NCBI GenBank assembly: GCA_963782605.1
Contig: CAWAKK010000005.1
Location: forward strand, 434,001 to 498,000
Reading direction: 5' to 3'
Length of the DNA stretch: 64,000 nt
From: JBDTSW01 sp963782605
GTDB taxonomy: Bacteria > Actinomycetota > Thermoleophilia > Solirubrobacterales > 70-9
The translations under genes were made by a program, and so were the position numbers. Shown piece after piece: positions 42,100-50,563 of the stretch. The first letter of the stretch is position 1. The number at the start of each line of letters is the position of its first letter. The notes beneath the pieces were generated by a model, which worked only from the letters and a program-made list of their open reading frames with translations, had not been told where the DNA came from and searched no databases.

Positions 42100-43080
42100 T
42101 CAGGCGGCGGGTGCCGCTGCGCCGTAGATCGCGTCGATGTTCGCCTCCGCGACCCGCAGGGCGTCATCGGGGCCGGCGACCGCGACCAGCTCGTTCCACG
42201 GGTCCGGGGTGGCCATGTCGCACGGAAGGTCGGTGCCCATGACGACGTTGTCGACCCCCACCCGGGCCAGCAGGAACTCGAGCGCCTGCCGGTCGTGCGT
42301 GAGGCAGTCGAACTTGACCTGCCCGAAGTAGTCGGCAGGGTCCTGCGGTGCCGAGTCCTCGTACGAGCGCACCGTGCGCGCGTGCCGCAGGCGCCCCGCC
42401 TGGTAGGCGACGTAGCCGCCCGAGTGGACGATCACGATGCGTAGGTCGGGGTGCCCGTCGAGCAGCCCGGACATGATCAACCGCTCGATCGCGATCGTCG
42501 TCTCGAGCATGTTCCCTATCACGTTGGTGAGATGAAAGTCGCTGAAGCCGGGATGCGGGTGCTGATACGCGGGGTGGAGCATCACCGGCAGGCCCAGCGC
42601 CGCCGCCTCGGTCCAAAACGGCTCTAGGACCGGGTCGTCGAGGCGCCGCTCGCCGGTGCTGGTGCCGATCTCCACCCCCGAGGCGCCCGCGGCGTGCGCC
42701 TCGCGGAGCATCGCCGCCGCCGTGTCCGGAGACTGGAGGGGAACGGTCGCCATCCATCGAAGCCGCTCGGGCTGGCGGGTGTGCATGTCGCGGAGGCCGA
42801 GGTTGATCAGCTCGGCGAGCTTCGCCCCCTGCGTAGGGTCGACGTCGTAGTAGAAAAACGGCGGGTCGACGGAGATGATCGCCGCATCGAGCCCGTGCGC
42901 CTCCAGGTCCGCGACCTTGGCCTCGGCATCGTAGAAGGCGGGCTCGAGGGTGTACTCGCCCTCAGGCCCGCCGCTCAGGTGACGGTCCCCCGTGACCGTG
43001 AGGCCGAACGCATCTCCCTCGCGCTCGAAGAACTCGACCACGCTCTCGGGCACGGCGTGGTTGTGGATGTCGGTCTTCAT
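42100..43080 (-). CDS. Amidohydrolase, ACMSD-like (pair II, copy 1)
   Basis: The 326-aa protein belongs to the amidohydrolase_2 group that includes aminocarboxymuconate-semialdehyde decarboxylase and gamma-resorcylate decarboxylase. Metal ligands are visible as D-I-H-N-H (about 4-8), the His in L-H-P-A-Y (about 175), H-S-G-G-Y and the Asp in G-T-D-L-P (about 290). Most of this group are metal-dependent, cofactor-free decarboxylases or hydrolases. It is a clear paralogue of 59053, sharing P-x-F-x-D-x-E-A-K and G-V-E-I-G-T. Start ATG 43080 lies after GGAG. It diverges from the Dabb gene. Confidence 0.9.
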   Translation of the reverse strand: MKTDIHNHAVPESVVEFFEREGDAFGLTVTGDRHLSGGPEGEYTLEPAFYDAEAKVADLEAHGLDAAIISVDPPFFYYDVDPTQGAKLAELINLGLRDMHTRQPERLRWMATVPLQSPDTAAAMLREAHAAGASGVEIGTSTGERRLDDPVLEPFWTEAAALGLPVMLHPAYQHPHPGFSDFHLTNVIGNMLETTIAIERLIMSGLLDGHPDLRIVIVHSGGYVAYQAGRLRHARTVRSYEDSAPQDPADYFGQVKFDCLTHDRQALEFLLARVGVDNVVMGTDLPCDMATPDPWNELVAVAGPDDALRVAEANIDAIYGAAAPAA

Positions 43081-43106
43081 GTTGGGGCTCCGTGGTTCGC
43101 GGGGCA

Positions 43107-43150
43107 AAGTGTGGCTAACGATGTGTATTGTCGTTGTATTAGCGAGACTA
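43107..43150. promoter_or_regulatory. Two TAGYRNNRCTW operators in a divergent promoter (unit C)
   Basis: On the plus strand TAGCGAGACTA lies at 43140-43150, 18 nt before the Dabb start. On the minus strand TAGCCACACTT runs 43117-43107, 26 nt before the amidohydrolase start. Each faces its own gene. TATTGT at 43126-43131 is a possible plus -10; -35 boxes are unclear. Confidence 0.6.
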
Positions 43151-43168
43151 CATGGAGTGGAGGTGGAG

Positions 43169-43867
43169 ATGCTGCGTCATTCCGTGCTGTGGATCATGCG
43201 CGAGCCGCTCTCGGATAGCGCTCGCCTGAGGATGCTCCAGCGGCTCGCGTATCTCGGTACCGAGCCCCCCAGCGTGAGCTCCGGGGACTACGGCGCCGAC
43301 CTCTTCGGTGGATCGGAGATCCTCCACAGGGTCCGGCCCTCCGAGCGCGTCCCCACCTGGCGGCGGGGGGCGGAGGGGCCGAAGTGCAACTACGACATGG
43401 CGCTCCACCTCGACTTCGCCGATTGGGATGCATTTCAGGAGTACGCGGTTGACGACCCCGCACACGCCCAGGCCTCGGACGCCAACGAGGCCGACAACTG
43501 GGATGAGCTCACCGCGAGGTGCGACTTCCACTACGACGGCGACGCGCCGCCCACGCACGCGGGCGAGGTCAAACACGTCGCCATGTTCCTCTGGGCCGAC
43601 GGCGCTGCTGACGACGCGAAGGGCGCCGCGCGGGAGGGGGTTGAGGGCCTCGCCGAGGCCGACGAGGTCGAATCCGTCCTGATCGGTGACAACGTCGGGG
43701 AGTCCACTACGGCCTTCGACTGGATCATGGACCTTCGGATCCCGGATCCCGACGCCGCTGCCCGGCTGCTCGCGGGGCCGGCGTACCGGGAGGCGATGGC
43801 GGCGGTGGCGGCGGCGACCATGTTCGAGTGGACGGCACGGATCTCCCACGTGATGCACCGGCCGTGA
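43169..43867 (+). CDS. Tandem Dabb (stress-responsive alpha/beta barrel) protein, copy 1
   Basis: The 232-aa protein holds two Dabb-type ferredoxin-like domains: M-L-R-H-S-V-L-W-I-M...Y-D-M-A-L-H-L-D-F (about 1-95) and V-K-H-V-A-M-F-L-W...F-D-W-I-M-D-L-R-I-P-D (about 125-230). Dabb domains occur in small plant stress proteins, cyclases such as olivetolic acid cyclase, and monooxygenase-like dimers. Function here is unknown. It is a paralogue of 54311, and in both places an amidohydrolase of pair I follows. GGAGGTGGAG precedes the ATG. Confidence 0.85.
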   Translation: MLRHSVLWIMREPLSDSARLRMLQRLAYLGTEPPSVSSGDYGADLFGGSEILHRVRPSERVPTWRRGAEGPKCNYDMALHLDFADWDAFQEYAVDDPAHAQASDANEADNWDELTARCDFHYDGDAPPTHAGEVKHVAMFLWADGAADDAKGAAREGVEGLAEADEVESVLIGDNVGESTTAFDWIMDLRIPDPDAAARLLAGPAYREAMAAVAAATMFEWTARISHVMHRP

Positions 43868-43954
43868 CGGTGGCAGCCGGGCCCGCGGAGCCGTCCGACC
43901 GCCGGTTCCGCTGGCCGTCATGGCTCCCGCGCTTCGTGCCACCACTGACCGTGG

Positions 43955-43990
43955 TACGGTAGCGACGCTCTTTGGTCTTTAGCACTGCTA
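43955..43990 (+). promoter_or_regulatory. Promoter -10 with paired TAGYRNNRCTW operator (unit B)
   Basis: TACGGT (43955-43960) ends on the first T of TAGCGACGCTC (43960-43970), and TAGCACTGCTA follows 20 bp later (43980-43990). This matches unit A base for base in layout. The -35 is poor (TTCGTG, 16-bp spacer), which suggests activator help or a weak promoter. It drives the amidohydrolase-ABC operon at 44022. Confidence 0.65.
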
Positions 43991-44021
43991 CCAAGGTCGC
44001 AGGAAGGGAGGGTGCTCCGCT

Positions 44022-45032
44022 TTGCCCGCCATCGACGTCCACACCCACGTGACCCCGCGCCGGTTCCGCGACGCGGTGGCCGACGGCGGGACCTGGCACG
44101 GGATGACCAACGAGGCGGGCGAGCTCGAGATCGCGAAGTTCTCCCTGTCCGCCACCGAGCGGGTGGCAGACATGGACGACATCGAAGTGAGCGTCCAGAT
44201 CCTGTCGCCGAACACCGCCTTCTACTGCTACGACCGGGAGCCCGAGGACGCCCGCACGATCGCCCGCGAGTGCCTCGACGAGCTGGCCGAGATGCGTGAC
44301 GAGTATCCGGACCGCTTTGCAATCGCGGGCACGGTTCCGATGCAGGACATCGACATCGCCGTAGAGGAGCTGAGGCACGCCATGGAGCGCGGGGCCTGCG
44401 GCGTCATGATCGACGACCACGTCCTGGGAACGCCCTACGACGACCCGCGGTTTCGCCCCTTCTGGGAGGCGGCGGAGGAGCTGGACGCGCTGCTTCTGTT
44501 CCACCAGGACAGCCCGACCCTGGTGGACGCGCGCACCGACCGCTTCGCGTTGTCGAATTCGGTCGGCAACCTGGTCGAGCGCGCGCTGACCTTCGGGGCG
44601 CTGGTCTTCGGCGGAGTGATGAACGAGTTCCCGGGCCTGCGGCCGGTCATGTGCCACGCCGGCGGCTACATCGCGTTCGGGATCGCGCGCATGGACAAGG
44701 CCTGGCAGGCCGGGCGCGACGGGATCCCTGGCTTCGAGGACGCCTGCGTGAACCTCGAACGGCCCCCAAGTGACTACCTCACGAGCTTCACCTACGACTG
44801 CTGCACGCACACGGGCGCCTCACTGCGCTTCCTCATCGACACCGTTGGCCTCGACCAGGTCGTCTTCGGCACCGATTACCCGGCCAAGATGATCCTCGGC
44901 GACGGGGGCCCCGGGTGGGTCGAGGCGCTCGACGAGCTCGACGCGGCTGAGAAGGCGGCAATTCTGTCGGAGAACCCGGCGCGGCTCCTGGAGTGGGCCG
45001 GGAAACGAGACCCGGAGCCCTCGGCTCCGTGA
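44022..45032 (+). CDS. Amidohydrolase, ACMSD-like (pair I, copy 1)
   Basis: The 336-aa metal-dependent hydrolase or decarboxylase has D-V-H-T-H (about 4-8), the His in L-F-H-Q-D (about 165), C-H-A-G-G-Y (about 208) and G-T-D-Y-P (about 286). The N-terminal T-W-H-G-M-T-x-x-x-G-E-L block is shared with 55033 and missing in the other two island amidohydrolases, so the two form a pair. The TTG start is supported by AGGAAGGGAGG upstream, although spacing is long. It heads the operon of ABC transporter 2. Confidence 0.88.
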   Translation: MPAIDVHTHVTPRRFRDAVADGGTWHGMTNEAGELEIAKFSLSATERVADMDDIEVSVQILSPNTAFYCYDREPEDARTIARECLDELAEMRDEYPDRFAIAGTVPMQDIDIAVEELRHAMERGACGVMIDDHVLGTPYDDPRFRPFWEAAEELDALLLFHQDSPTLVDARTDRFALSNSVGNLVERALTFGALVFGGVMNEFPGLRPVMCHAGGYIAFGIARMDKAWQAGRDGIPGFEDACVNLERPPSDYLTSFTYDCCTHTGASLRFLIDTVGLDQVVFGTDYPAKMILGDGGPGWVEALDELDAAEKAAILSENPARLLEWAGKRDPEPSAP

Positions 45033-45042
45033 GGAGGGGTCA

Positions 45043-46125
45043 ATGATGCGTACCCACAGGATCAGGCGGGCCGTCCCGCTCGCGCTTTTGGTCATGGCGG
45101 CGGCGCTGGGCGCCGCGGCGTGCGGGAGCTCGTCGGGAGGAAGCGACGAGGAGGGTGACGAGGGAACGATCAGGTTCGCGTTCTCGCCCGATCCGGCGTG
45201 GAACTGGATCGAGGATCAGGGAATCCTGGCCGAGATGGAAGAGGAGTCGGGCATCACCATCAAGCGGTTCGAGACCGAGGATGAGTACGCGGCGTTCGCC
45301 GGCGGACACGCCGATATCGTCTCGACGGGTACGTACGAGACCCCGGTCCTAGAGGACGAGACCGGCGTCACGACCGTGACGATCGGCAAGTTCAACCGCG
45401 CCCAGGACATCGCCGTCTCCGACCCCGCGAACGGCTACGAGACGTTCGACGACCTGCCCGAGGGCTGCAAGGTCGGGGTCGAGTCGTTCGAGGGCTCGAG
45501 CCTCGTCTGGCAGGCCCTCATCGCCGACATGCATGGTCGTGAGCTCGCGCAGGGCTCGGACGATCTCGAGATGGCCGTCACCGACTTCGAGGTCACTCCC
45601 GAGCTCGTCACGAAGGGCGACCTGTGCGCGGGCCTCACGGCGATGACGACCTCGATCCCGTACCTCATGGACGAGAGCGTCAACGTGATGTACGACGGCA
45701 GGAACGCGTCGCTCCTCTACGAGCAGGAGTACGAGCCGGGCCACGAGGGGATGAACAGCAACAACTTCGTCACGCTGGAAAGCTGGTACGACGAGCATCC
45801 TGAGGAGGTCGCCTTCTTCCTCGAGGTCTGGGACGTGGCGATGCAGGAGTGGAAGAAGCACCGCGACGAGATCATCGAGGGGGATCCCGAGAACTTCGGC
45901 TACACGAACGATCAGGAGCTGAAGTTCGTCCAGGACTACTTCGAGAACACGTACGACAACTTCCTGGACACGGTGTACCTCGACCCGGAGTGGATCGAGG
46001 GAGAGATGGGCGTGAACGACATCCTCCGCGACGCGGAGATCGTCCCGGCGGATGCGCCGGATCCGATCTACGTGTGCATCGATCCCGAGACGGGCGAGGA
46101 GAGCTGTCGCTTCCCTGAGTCGTAG
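45043..46125 (+). CDS. ABC substrate-binding lipoprotein (NitT/TauT type)
   Basis: The 360-aa binding protein has a lipoprotein signal with L-G-A-A-A-C (Cys at about 26), an acidic linker, and the two-lobe fold of nitrate/sulfonate/taurine binding proteins. Landmarks are I-R-F-A-F-S-P-D-P-A-W-N-W, F-A-G-G-H-A-D-I-V-S-T-G-T-Y-E-T-P, E-G-C-K-V and D-E-H-P-E-E-V-A-F-F-L. GAGGAGGG stands before the ATG. It is the intact paralogue of the frameshifted gene at 37059, which it resembles along its whole length. The ligand is unknown, probably a small anionic organic compound. Confidence 0.92.
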   Translation: MMRTHRIRRAVPLALLVMAAALGAAACGSSSGGSDEEGDEGTIRFAFSPDPAWNWIEDQGILAEMEEESGITIKRFETEDEYAAFAGGHADIVSTGTYETPVLEDETGVTTVTIGKFNRAQDIAVSDPANGYETFDDLPEGCKVGVESFEGSSLVWQALIADMHGRELAQGSDDLEMAVTDFEVTPELVTKGDLCAGLTAMTTSIPYLMDESVNVMYDGRNASLLYEQEYEPGHEGMNSNNFVTLESWYDEHPEEVAFFLEVWDVAMQEWKKHRDEIIEGDPENFGYTNDQELKFVQDYFENTYDNFLDTVYLDPEWIEGEMGVNDILRDAEIVPADAPDPIYVCIDPETGEESCRFPES

Positions 46126-46156
46126 GACCCGGGGCGTCTCCCGTTAGCGACCTTCG

Positions 46157-47053
46157 ATGGCGGTAGACACCGACCTCGAGGCACAGCTACGGGAGACGCA
46201 GCCCGAGCCCGGCCCGTCCGCGCTCGGGACCGAGAAGCAGGCGGTGTCCCGGCGGCGCCAGGCGACGCTGCTCTCGCTCGTGGGCGCCGCCGGGCTGCTC
46301 GCCGCGTGGGCGATCGCGAGCGCGGCTACCGAGACCGAGTTTCAGCTCCTGCCGCCGCCCTGGGAGGTCGCGGACCGGATGTGGGGCTTCATCGTCGGCG
46401 ACCCGTCCCGCGGCGTCGAGCCGGGGACCGTGTTCGTGAACTTCTGGGACACCTTCCGCAAGACGATGCTCGGCTTCTTGGGGGCGGTCGCCCTCGGGAT
46501 ACCGATCGGCGTCCTGATGGGCCGCTACCGCTACGCGAAGAACTACTTCTTCGACTTCGTCTACCTGTCCGCGAACGTTCCGCTCATCGTCTACTCGATC
46601 CTCGCGGTGGTCCTCTTCGGACTCGGCGATATCGGCCCGGCGGTAGTCGTCGGCCTGCTCGTCCTGCCGGACATCGCCCTCAACGTGGCGGCGGGCGTCG
46701 AGGGGGTCGACCGGCGACTGCTGTCGATGAGCCGCGTGTACGGGCAGCCGGCGCGCCCCGCGCTGCGCAACATCGTGTGGCCGTCGTTCCTGCCCTTCCT
46801 GTTCTCCGCCTCACGAGCCTCGTTCGCGGCGTCGTGGAAGCTCGCGACGCTCGCGGAGACGTTCGGGGGCACGACAGGTGTGGGGGTTCAGATCCGCAAG
46901 GCGTTCCAGGGCTTCGCGGTCGCGGACATGCTCGCGTGGATGATGTTCTTCGTGATCTTCATCGTCTTCGTGGAGCGCGTCGTGCTGATCCGGCTCGAGC
47001 GCCACGCCTTCCGCTACCGGCTGCAGAGGGATGAGGATGTCCTCCGGTTCTGA
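46157..47053 (+). CDS. ABC transporter permease (NitT/TauT type)
   Basis: The 298-aa permease has about 40 cytoplasmic residues, then roughly six membrane helices. The coupling loop S-M-S-R-V-Y-G-Q-P (about 191-199) and P-P-W-E-V-A near the first periplasmic turn mark the SsuC/TauC group. It is the counterpart of 38218, with near-identical stretches such as the G-I-P-I-G-x-x-M-G-R-x-R-Y-A block. No clear ribosome site precedes the ATG. Its 3' end overlaps the next permease by 23 nt. Confidence 0.92.
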   Translation: MAVDTDLEAQLRETQPEPGPSALGTEKQAVSRRRQATLLSLVGAAGLLAAWAIASAATETEFQLLPPPWEVADRMWGFIVGDPSRGVEPGTVFVNFWDTFRKTMLGFLGAVALGIPIGVLMGRYRYAKNYFFDFVYLSANVPLIVYSILAVVLFGLGDIGPAVVVGLLVLPDIALNVAAGVEGVDRRLLSMSRVYGQPARPALRNIVWPSFLPFLFSASRASFAASWKLATLAETFGGTTGVGVQIRKAFQGFAVADMLAWMMFFVIFIVFVERVVLIRLERHAFRYRLQRDEDVLRF

Positions 47054-47945
47054 CGTCGCGACGGCACCCAAGGAGGAGCTGGGCAAGAAGGCGCCGACCC
47101 CGCGGACCGCGGCGGCGATGGGCCGGTTTAAGTCGGTCCTGCTCTCCGACCGCACCGCGCGGTGGACGGCGCGGCTCACCCTGTTGTTGATCTGGCAACT
47201 CCTGGGCGAGCTCAGCGACCGAATGCCGACGCCCGTCGACACGCTCAACTTCATCATCGACGAGTTCCAGCGCCCGTTCGAGGGAACCGAGGCCACGTGG
47301 TGGAACAACCAGGTCGTCCAGAACACGTACCTGACCCTGGAGCGGACTGCCCTTGGCATGTTCTGGGTGATCGTGATCGGCATTCCGCTCGGCTATGCGA
47401 TGGGCACCTTCTGGAGGGCCCAGGCCACCTTCACCGACATCGTCATGGTGGGCCTCGCACTGCCCGGCTACATCTGGGCGCTGCTGTCGCTCATGTGGTT
47501 CGGGTTCAGCGTCACCGCCCCGGTGTTCACCGTCGCGGTGTCCGCAACTCCGGCGCTCGTGGTTTTCGTGATGCGCGGAACCCTTGCGATCCCACGCGAG
47601 CTGCGGGACATGTCGCAGGCCTACGAGGTGCCGTTTTTGGACCGCGTCCGCAACCTCATCCTCCCGTCGATGGCGGGGGCCGTGATCGCGGGGGTGCGGC
47701 TCGCGATCCTGGCGGGCTGGGGGCTCGTGCTGGTGACCGAGTGGTTCGGGCTGACCGACGGCGCGGGCCAGCAGTCACGCAGCTGGTACGACGCCGCGAA
47801 CTTCGACGGCCTGATGGGCTGGGCGCTCATCATCATCGTCATCATCATCGTCTTCGACCGCGGTGTGATCGAGCGGATCGACCGGCGGGCGCACAAGTGG
47901 CGCGGGAGCATCGGGGACTTCGGCACGTCGCGAGGCGGCCAATGA
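47031..47945 (+). CDS. ABC transporter permease (NitT/TauT type), second subunit
   Basis: The 304-aa permease is the counterpart of 39051, sharing A-L-P-x-x-I-W-A-L-L-x-x-M-W, V-S-A-T-P and R-S-W-Y-D-A-like elements. The coupling loop is D-M-S-Q-A-Y-E-V-P-F. About six helices are present after a Lys-rich N-terminus. The start is ATG 47031 after AGAGGG; ATG 47037 is an alternative. It forms the heterodimer with the previous gene product. Confidence 0.92.
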   Translation: MRMSSGSDVATAPKEELGKKAPTPRTAAAMGRFKSVLLSDRTARWTARLTLLLIWQLLGELSDRMPTPVDTLNFIIDEFQRPFEGTEATWWNNQVVQNTYLTLERTALGMFWVIVIGIPLGYAMGTFWRAQATFTDIVMVGLALPGYIWALLSLMWFGFSVTAPVFTVAVSATPALVVFVMRGTLAIPRELRDMSQAYEVPFLDRVRNLILPSMAGAVIAGVRLAILAGWGLVLVTEWFGLTDGAGQQSRSWYDAANFDGLMGWALIIIVIIIVFDRGVIERIDRRAHKWRGSIGDFGTSRGGQ

Positions 47946-47994
47946 GAGCTTTGAAGATGACACCCACACCCGACCATCATCAGGAGGCAGGGAC

Positions 47995-48795
47995 TTGGCA
48001 TCGCTGAAGGCCGTCGATGTGGTGAAGGAGTTCCCGCCGCCGACCAAGGACCAGCCCGTCGTGCGGGCCCTGGACGGGATCGACTTCGAGATGAGCGGGA
48101 AGAGCTTCGTCTCGATGGTCGGGCCGTCCGGCTGCGGGAAGAGCACCTTCCTGAACATCGTCTCTGGCGTCGAGACGCCGAGCACCGGGACCATCGAGGT
48201 GAAGGCCGACGACGGCGGCAGGGCGAAGCTCGGGTATGTGTTTCAGGACGCCCGGCTCCTTCCTTGGCGCACCGTGCTCGACAACCTGATCTACGTCCAG
48301 CCCAAGGCGAACAAGACGGCCGAGTACGTGCGGCCGTACCTCGACCTGGTCGGGCTCAGCGGGTTCGAGAAGATGTACCCGGCGCATCTCTCCGGTGGCA
48401 TGCAGCAGCGTGTGGGGATCGCCCGCGCGTTCTCGGTCGAGCCCGACCTGCTGCTGATGGACGAGCCCTTCAGCCATCTCGACGCGATCACGGCCCGCAC
48501 GATGCGCGAGGAGCTTCAGAGCATCTGGGAGCGGAAGAAGCGGACCGTCCTCTTCGTCACGCACGACGTTCTCGAGGCCGTGCAGCTATCGGACCGGATC
48601 ATCATCCTGGAGTACGGCGGGCGCAACTTCGCCGACATCGCCGTCGACCTGCCGTACCCCCGGCTTCAGACCGATCCCGCCGTCTCGACGATGCAGTCCG
48701 AGATCCTCGCCGTGTTCGAGGAGATGGAGAGCCGGCGGGTGACGCTCGATCCCCGGATCGTCGAGAAGGCGGAGAGCAGCGCCGCCGACGCCTAG
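47995..48795 (+). CDS. ABC transporter ATPase (NitT/TauT type)
   Basis: The 266-aa ATPase has Walker A G-P-S-G-C-G-K-S-T (about 42-50), Q-loop F-Q-D-A-R-L-L-P-W, signature L-S-G-G-M-Q-Q-R, Walker B L-L-L-M-D-E-P and the switch His in F-V-T-H-D. The TTG start is fixed by AGGAGG 8 nt upstream. It completes transporter 2 (binding protein, two permeases, ATPase). The stop shares CTAG with the convergent SDR gene. Confidence 0.95.
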   Translation: MASLKAVDVVKEFPPPTKDQPVVRALDGIDFEMSGKSFVSMVGPSGCGKSTFLNIVSGVETPSTGTIEVKADDGGRAKLGYVFQDARLLPWRTVLDNLIYVQPKANKTAEYVRPYLDLVGLSGFEKMYPAHLSGGMQQRVGIARAFSVEPDLLLMDEPFSHLDAITARTMREELQSIWERKKRTVLFVTHDVLEAVQLSDRIIILEYGGRNFADIAVDLPYPRLQTDPAVSTMQSEILAVFEEMESRRVTLDPRIVEKAESSAADA

Positions 48796-49577
48796 AGCAT
48801 GATCCGGCCGCCGGCCACGTCCAGCGTGACGCCGGTGAGCCAGCCCGCCGAGTCGGAGACGAGAAAGAGGGTTGCCAGGGCGCAGTCCTCCGGGGTGCCG
48901 ATCCGCCCCAGTGGCGACATCTCCGCGACCTTCTGGAGGCCCTCATCGTCCATGATCCGCTCGACCCGCTCCGACGTCACCGTCGCGGGCGCGATCGAGT
49001 TGACGCGGATGTTGTGGGGGCCGAGCTCTTTGGCCACGTGGCGGGTGAACTGGACGACGCCGGCCTTCGCGGCCGCGTAGGACGCGGTGAGCAGCTTGTC
49101 GAGGTAGCGCCCGCCGTTCGATGCCATCGTGACGATCACGCCGCTACGGCGCTCGATCATCCCGGGGATTACGGCGCGCACCGCCAGGAACGTCGAGGTG
49201 AGGTTCCAGTCGATCACCTCGCGCCACTCGGCTTCGGAGGTCTCCTCGATCGGGGTGAACGCACCGAAGCCGCCGGCGTAGGGGAGAAGGATGTCGATCG
49301 GGCCGAGCTCCGTCTCCACCTGGTCGCGAACCCGCTCCACCTCGGCGAGCTCGCCGACGTCGGCGGCGATGCCGGTGGCCGTGGCGCCACCGGCCCGAAG
49401 CTCCTCGACGACCGCGTCGATCCCCTCCTGCGAGCGGGCGTTGACCGCCACCTTCACGCCGTTGGCGGCAAGCATCCGCGCGGTCGAGGCTCCGATCCCC
49501 TTCGAGCCCCCGGTCACAAGGGCGACCCGCCCTGCGAGATCCGGGTAGGTGGGGATGGGGCGCGGCTCGGAGGGCAC
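48792..49577 (-). CDS. Short-chain dehydrogenase/reductase
   Basis: The 261-aa classical SDR has the cofactor loop T-G-G-S-K-G-I-G (about 20-27), an N-x-R context that may favour NADP (V-N-A-R-S), the catalytic Tyr-Lys in S-Y-A-A-A-K and V-N-S-I-A-P-A. The GTG start lies 5 nt after the stop of the D-2-hydroxyacid dehydrogenase gene, and the pair is the tail of a minus-strand operon led by an M24 hydrolase. It would interconvert an alcohol and a ketone of the island pathway. The substrate is unknown. Confidence 0.88.
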   Translation of the reverse strand: MPSEPRPIPTYPDLAGRVALVTGGSKGIGASTARMLAANGVKVAVNARSQEGIDAVVEELRAGGATATGIAADVGELAEVERVRDQVETELGPIDILLPYAGGFGAFTPIEETSEAEWREVIDWNLTSTFLAVRAVIPGMIERRSGVIVTMASNGGRYLDKLLTASYAAAKAGVVQFTRHVAKELGPHNIRVNSIAPATVTSERVERIMDDEGLQKVAEMSPLGRIGTPEDCALATLFLVSDSAGWLTGVTLDVAGGRIML

Positions 49578-49582
49578 CGCGG

Positions 49583-50557
49583 TCAGGACCCCGAGAGGAC
49601 CTCGGCGTTGATCGGGCGGTCCGGGGGCTCGCCCCTGAACGCCCGTGCGACCTCCTCGGCCGCGCGCCGTTGCAGCTCCGCCTGTGCCTCGACTGAGTAG
49701 AAGGCCATGTGAGGGGTGAGGATGGCGCGCGGATGGTCGCGCAGCGGGTGGTCGGGCGCCGGCGGCTCGTCCTCGGTGACGTCGAGGGCGACCCCGCCCA
49801 GCTTCCCGGAGTCGAGAGCCTCGGCCGCGGCGTCCGCGTCGACGAGCGGGCCGCGCGCGGTGTTGACGATGATCGGCGCGCGGTTCATCCCAGCGATCGA
49901 CTCTGCGCCGATCAGGTGGCGGGTCTCCTCGGTCAGCGGCACGTGCAGCGAGACGAAGTCCGCCTCGGCGACCGCCTCGGCGAAGCTGTCCGAGCGATCG
50001 GCCGGGACCCGCGACCAGTCCTCGACGAAGGGGTCGAAGCCGACCGTCTCGATCCCGAACGCCCGTGCCCGCTCGGCGACCCGCCGGCCGACCCCGCCGA
50101 CTCCGATCACCGCCAGCCGGCGTCCGGCCAGGCGGTGAACCGCTCCTTGAGGCACCGTCCAGTGACCGTCGCGCACCGCGAGGCCAGCATGGTGGACGCC
50201 TCGGGCCAGCGCGAGCAGGAGCGCCATCGAGTGATCGGCGACCTCGTCGAGACAGTAGTCCGGGACGTAGGTCACGAGGAGCCCGCGCTGGGTCGCCGCC
50301 TCGATGTCGATGTTGTCGTATCCGATGCCGTAGCGGGAGATGACCTTGCAGCCGCCGTCGGCGGCGGCCGCGACGACCGGTGCCGGGATCTTCGCGAAGC
50401 AGACGAGCATCGCGTCGGCGCTTCCCGCTGCCTCGACCAGCTCGGCCTCGCTCGTGCCGTCGGCCAGCTCCACGTCGGCGCCGAGCGGCTCGAGGATCGA
50501 GCGCTCGGTCTCGAGGTCCGCGAAGACGTGGTCGGTTACGAGGACCCGACGCGCCAT
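49583..50557 (-). CDS. D-2-hydroxyacid dehydrogenase family protein (copy 1)
   Basis: The 324-aa NAD-dependent enzyme has S-R-Y-G-I-G-Y-D-N-I-D, the Rossmann G-V-G-G-V-G-R (about 150), the catalytic Arg in N-T-A-R-G-P-L-V-D, Glu in D-E-P-P and His in L-T-P-H-M-A. Such enzymes reduce 2-oxo acids to D-2-hydroxy acids, or the reverse. It lies 6 nt after the M24 gene. The other copy, at 56014, is in the second module and differs considerably, so the two probably act on different intermediates. Confidence 0.9.
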   Translation of the reverse strand: MARRVLVTDHVFADLETERSILEPLGADVELADGTSEAELVEAAGSADAMLVCFAKIPAPVVAAAADGGCKVISRYGIGYDNIDIEAATQRGLLVTYVPDYCLDEVADHSMALLLALARGVHHAGLAVRDGHWTVPQGAVHRLAGRRLAVIGVGGVGRRVAERARAFGIETVGFDPFVEDWSRVPADRSDSFAEAVAEADFVSLHVPLTEETRHLIGAESIAGMNRAPIIVNTARGPLVDADAAAEALDSGKLGGVALDVTEDEPPAPDHPLRDHPRAILTPHMAFYSVEAQAELQRRAAEEVARAFRGEPPDRPINAEVLSGS

Positions 50558-50563
50558 CCGGGG

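Noticed and set aside
48264..49700. A 478-codon plus-strand frame over the ATPase and SDR genes
   Set aside because: Its Arg-rich sequence is a frame shadow of the ATPase followed by antisense of the SDR.
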